The translations under genes were made by a program, and so were the position numbers. A DNA stretch of 64,000 nt from Pristionchus mayeri (taxonomy: Eukaryota > Nematoda > Chromadorea > Rhabditida > Neodiplogasteridae), in the NCBI GenBank assembly GCA_036245805.1, contig BTRK01000006.1, forward strand, positions 32,120,901-32,184,900, written 5' to 3'. The notes beneath the pieces are model-generated. The model ran no database searches, was not told where the DNA came from, and worked only from the letters and a program-made list of their open reading frames with translations. Position 1 is the stretch's first letter. Every line of letters begins with the position of its first letter. Shown here in pieces: positions 60,501 through 64,000 of this stretch.

Positions 60501-61563
60501 TCTATTATCTTTTCGATTCACTTCTCCTATTGAGACATATATTCATTTCGAAAAAAACCGCAAGATTATAGTAATATATATAAAAATTCATATAGCAATA
60601 TATATAAAATATATTGCTATAGTAATATATATAAAATAATATATAGTAATATGTATAAAAGATTATAGTAATATATATAAAAACAGATTATAGTAATATA
60701 TATAAAATATATTTGCGTTTGCGAAAAAAACGAGTTGATGTTCTAAGACAATCATAATCACAATTCCACATATGGGGTGGCGATAACAAGTGAATCTTTG
60801 AGAATCCATTCTTTCTCACCATTAGTATAGTCAGTGTGTACATTCTGCGGCTGCTGCAGCTGCGAGGCCACGCCCAGGTCACGACACACCGACCAGCAAG
60901 AGGAATCATCCGGATCCTGCAGCATCAGTTGAATGAGAGAAGGAGAGCAACCAGCTCTTTTATCATTTTAGCTTTGATCTCTGGTCGGCGATGGAGGATT
61001 TTAGTATGAAAGGAAAAATAGTTTGAAACCACAAAAGAGCATTATGCGTGCTTAATCCAATGGTTTTAGTGCTCTGTCTAAACGTCATTTCACGATATGG
61101 AATTGAAAAGAGGAGAATGCAAATAAGAGGAGACTCACGCAGAAGTTGACTGCTTCGTATGGTTCACACAAGGATCTGCATCCAACCAGAGAGGAACCAT
61201 TCTGGAAGGAATGACAAAAATTGAAGATTCAAATAGCATTCTTATCAATGCCAGCCTTATCTGATGAGCTAATTCAGATCAGGTTTCTCCCTCTGCGCAT
61301 TCATCGGTTTTTGATCGAAGTGCAAACAAATGCGACTTTCCACGAATGACTCCAAAAGTGCCAACTACAATTCGGTTTACCCAATTACTCGTGATAGGAT
61401 TACTCGTGAACTGTCTCGATACCTGGACGCAACCGCCAATACACCGTAAGTAGCACGTCTCGTAACGAGTCAGGGCTGCCGATACAGAAAGAGAGGAGGC
61501 AATGAGGAGAAGTAATGAGATTATCGATCGATGAGAGGAGTACGGTAACGATGGGTAGGTCAT
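51453..61563 (-). CDS. Receptor tyrosine kinase with Cys-rich/FN3-like ectodomain
   Basis: Start 61563 gives a signal peptide (IISLLLLIASSLSVSA) and a Cys-rich region (CYLRCIGGC, CRSLCEPYEAVNFC, SCWSVCRDLG). Fibronectin-III-like pieces follow (VEWQDVTGASIYAVQYRP, SLYNVQLPGGNFCDPFAVRV, LYFVAMYGNAVPYDTPDQ). The transmembrane helix is near 54500 (IVGLVGGGILFGILVVALC). The kinase runs from 54100: GSGAFGAVYLG, VAIKTLP, EFLREIMLMKSIGFHERL, HRDVAARNVLMD, IGDFGLCRM, LPLKWMSPEAI, WAFGVLLFEIITLGGCPYPE, LMKSCWQADQSLRPDF. All catalytic residues are present, and a kinase insert (YMMKLDDQGINYAEPSEE) is seen. A tail with LDAAQNYYNVQY offers Tyr sites. About 25 exons. The last open frame runs past 51506 into a transposable element before its stop, so the true C-terminus is uncertain. 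It resembles nematode kin-16/ver-like kinases more than Trk; the ligand is unknown. Confidence 0.88.
52942..53326. mobile_element. hAT-like MITE with 8-base target duplication
   Basis: Inverted ends CATAGTTGCCCA / TGGGCAACTATG are flanked by the perfect 8-base repeat ATTTCAGC (52934-52941 and 53327-53334), diagnostic of hAT-type insertion. It lies in a receptor-kinase intron. Inside is a plus-strand stretch resembling the C-terminus of RTE-like LINE proteins, and repeats of GCACCCATG. Confidence 0.8.
54947..55311. mobile_element. TTAA-flanked MITE carrying tRNA-like Pol III boxes
   Basis: Inverted ends of about 50 bases (AGAAGGACTGTCAGCAAAGT at the left, complement at the right, ending 55311) with TTAA on both sides (54943-54946, 55312-55315). 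It lies in a receptor-kinase intron. The internal segment 55146-55220, read on the minus strand, has an exact A box TAGCTCAGTGG and B box GGTTCGAATCC, but the tRNA acceptor stem does not pair. Confidence 0.8.
57313..57569. repeat. 257-base hairpin element
   Basis: Two near-perfect arms of about 118 bases (from TTCGCAACCAAATCACTAG to its complement ending 57569) with a 20-base loop near 57431-57450. It lies in a receptor-kinase intron. No duplication of flanking bases was identified. Confidence 0.8.
59071..60312 (-). mobile_element. Mariner transposon in a receptor-kinase intron
   Basis: Inverted ends TTGGGGTGTCCGGAAAGTTC (59071) and complement ending 60312, flanked by TA on each side. The length of 1242 bases is typical of mariner. 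It inserted between two ectodomain exons of the kinase gene (exons near 60340-60450 and 58430-58525), same strand. Confidence 0.92.
59135..60163 (-). pseudogene. Mariner transposase with one in-frame stop
   Basis: Reading from 60163 (or the internal Met of MDSHLYLRA), the N-terminal helix-turn-helix part includes SIPFCYKWFSRFKKGEFGID and GRPPSLDQ, then the first catalytic Asp in TDEKW. A single TAG at 59636 follows QWVDAD. The same frame then continues (KPTPVPKKEEHGKK) through LLMDNARPH (second Asp) and YSPDLSPCDYH (third Asp, DD34D class) to 59135. No frameshift is seen, so one nonsense codon is the only visible lesion. Confidence 0.9.
60566..60712. repeat. AT-rich minisatellite
   Basis: About seven imperfect tandem units of TATAGTAATATATATAAAA in a receptor-kinase intron. 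Confidence 0.75.
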
Positions 61564-64000
61564 CGTGGTCCTGTGACGTATTCGAGAAGAGGCCGACGGC
61601 CAGCCATCCATTCAAGGCCGACGGATATCAGCCTGGAAAAAATTGCTTGAGATTTGAAGAAATCAGTGAAGAAACGGTAGAATACAAATTCAGCAGAGCA
61701 AAGTGCGCACTCCTTTCGAATTCTAATTACTCGATGCCAATTAATTAGGTCACGAAGTGATCGGAAACCAAGGACAGAAGTAAACAGAAAAGTGTGATGT
61801 AATGGAATCACATGCGTACAGCTGGCAAAATTGGAAAAGTAGAAGGGAACACGGAGAAATGGAGTTCACAAGCGGATTACTGGCGATAAATATGGATTGG
61901 GAAGAGAGGGAGAGGGGGGAGATATCTCCCCTCCCGACCCTGACTCATCTTCCCGACCTTGACGAATGCATTTGCATGCAAGGGAGGAAGAGAGTCCATC
62001 GAGAGGGCAGAGAAAGATCGCAATCAGAAATAACGACAATGAAGACCACGACGGTTCCGATACCATTAGAGAGATTGAGTGAGGAGGAGAGGAAGCGAAT
62101 TGATTGATTACTAACTCCCTCCCCTCTACCTCAGCAAGTGCGCGATGGAGAAGAGAAAGAGTAAAATAAACACGTGAATGAAGAGGGGATCGAATGGATT
62201 ACCCACTGGAAGGGCAAAGTGAGAAAGGAAGATGGTCAACCCCCTTTATCATGTAATCCAAATTGTGTCTGTGAAGTGACAAAGAAACAACTCAACCTTT
62301 CCGAACTCAGATTAGAAAGGGCGGTTAATGGACTGTCAATGAATTATCACATAGGTAGGGGCAGATTGGAAATATTTAGGTGATTGGCATCGATATTTGA
62401 TCGTGATCACAGGAAGAGACAATTGGCAGTTCGAGGTCACGCTCTGCTGCATGTGGTAAGTGTCTGGGATGGCCAGCCCATCTCTCTTCCATTCTTTCCC
62501 TCGTCAGTCAGACAGTGCAAGAAAGTGTACGTGAGAGTGCAATCTAACACCTACAAAAAAAGGAGTTGTGCCGAGGTTATTGAGGCGTGGACTGATCGAC
62601 ATCAAGTGCTCACAAGGAAGACAATGGATTTGTTCTAATTGCTCTCCTAGATTCAAACTTTTTTCCCGGTTAATGGAGTTGCAAGGTTCGATTATCAGAA
62701 TGATATACTAATTTGGGCGCAAGTGAGCAGTGAAAAAGTGAGAGATCGCGCGAGAGTATTAGCCAACGGGGGGAATGGTGTGGGGTGGCTGATTTAGTCT
62801 GCATCTTCCTCATTTCGAGTGCTCTCTCTCTCTTCCACGAGCACCGAACCGGTCGAGACGGAAAGAAGAGAGAGAGAGAGGAGGGATGGCTGAGGAGAGA
62901 TACCACGGAAGAATGATTAGGCATGAACAACACCTGGGTCGAGAATGAGGGAGTACGTCGGGTAAAGAGAATGGAAAGAGTTGGAAGGGGTCAATGTATG
63001 AGTAATAACGAGAGGAGAAGATGAACTGACCGAGGTGAGACTTCCAATAGGGGAAACAGAAAGAGCAACCAGTGCAAGATTAGCGAAGGGGAAACTCGAG
63101 TGTCAAATTCATTTCACCCATTTCAATTAGATCTAATGAATGTGATCTTTTAACTCCAATATTATAAACTGGTGGGATGGGAAAATAAAATGGGTGTGCT
63201 CTTCTGGTCTTGGTATGGAACGAGAACTATAGTCTATAGAATCAGAAAGAACTGGAAATCTAGAGAAAGATGGGAGAGCACAGGAATGTAAAAGGGGTGA
63301 CGTAATTATAGATCGCACAGGGGTTGTTGGGTCGCTCGACAGATTTATAATCCGTATTGTCGAGCTGGTAAATGTTTGTAGGGACTACAGGTGAACAGTT
63401 GATGAGTGAAATATGTAATAGAACACGGTGGCGAAGTATCGATCTCCGTCTATATCGTGAGCCTTTCGTTTTCTGCGGTTCATGAAACAGCGGAGAGTAA
63501 AAGCCGAGTGGGTTGAGCAAATATTCAAAAGAACAGTGTAAGAGATCAGGAAAAGCAACAGAATACTACCGATGAAGTGGGTGGGTTCAAGAGAAGTGGG
63601 TTTCACACTTCTAGATTACTGAATGGACTAATCTACTAGAACCTCCAAGTGGACTGACACCTCCCCCTCCCCCTTCCTCCCCTCTCTCTTCTCTTCTCTC
63701 CAGATAACGACCCCTCCATTCCAGGCTGTATTTGTGCGTGCATCGTCTATCTCCCAGTGTAGGAATGGCACGATGATGATATGATCGACCCCCATTACAT
63801 GGGACGAAAAACGAGGGAAGGATTGAAAGGGAGAGAAAGATGACTCCCTAGGAGGGTTTCTTTCAATAGTTGAACCCCACTCAGATGAGAAATCTATATT
63901 TTGTAAAAGTAAACTGAATGAGTGATAACGAGCTCGAATAGAGATGTGCAGTGATAAGTCAGGAATATTACTCATACGCCGATTAGCAGAATGCCTTAGG
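61564..64000. other. Intergenic, no gene supported
   Basis: Upstream of the receptor kinase to the window end. The region is purine-rich with GAGAGA runs (62860-62885) and a pyrimidine stretch at 63655-63705. Open frames are low-complexity, and none shows a signal peptide, domain or consistent splice sites. Confidence 0.45.

Noticed and set aside
8039..61563. Neurotrophin-like ligand and receptor kinase as a Trk-type pair in one locus
   Set aside because: The kinase glycine loop, insert and ectodomain do not resemble Trk, and the genes are over 40 kb apart with unrelated genes between.

Overview
The window reads as nuclear DNA of a free-living-type nematode, most likely rhabditid or diplogastrid. 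The evidence is small phase-consistent introns (many under 100 bases), cuticle collagens with N-terminal TATA-box promoters, a ground-like (grl/grd) protein, ShKT-domain repeats, a methyltransferase of the type expanded in Caenorhabditis, and a dense load of mariner, CR1-like LINE and foldback elements. Species cannot be set from the sequence alone. All gene models below were spliced by eye from GT/AG (occasionally GC/AG) sites and checked for reading-frame continuity where stated.

Layout. 1.7-6.4 kb (+): a secreted ground-like-domain protein in 16 exons. 8.0-9.1 kb (+): a small secreted protein with a furin-type site and six cysteines in near-exact neurotrophin (NGF-family) spacing; this is the most unusual gene here. 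10.6-21.0 kb (-): a complete 31-exon, about 841-residue GBA2-type glucosylceramidase, with a nearly full-length but dead CR1-like LINE in one intron. 23.6-34.4 kb: two almost identical cuticle-collagen genes in a giant inverted repeat, divergent outer ends and convergent 3' ends. Their loop holds a charged secreted-type gene, a palindromic-oligomer MITE and a 3.8-kb foldback element. 35.5-41.2 kb (-): dipeptidyl peptidase III, with a second, related foldback element in an intron. 43.4-45.7 kb (+): SAM-dependent methyltransferase. 45.8-47.2 kb (-): third collagen. 48.0-49.5 kb (+): triple ShKT-domain protein. 51.5-61.6 kb (-): receptor tyrosine kinase with fibronectin-III-like ectodomain, whose introns contain a mariner, a hAT-like MITE, a TTAA-flanked MITE with tRNA-like Pol III boxes and a hairpin element. 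A decayed mariner-sized element abuts its 3' end.

Functional links. The three collagens and the ground-like and ShKT proteins are all cuticle/extracellular products. The neurotrophin-like ligand and the receptor kinase are both signalling proteins, but the kinase does not look like a Trk, so no ligand-receptor pairing is claimed. The clearest structural theme is that long introns and intergenic gaps are filled by distinct inverted-repeat elements, several with readable target-site duplications or empty sites.
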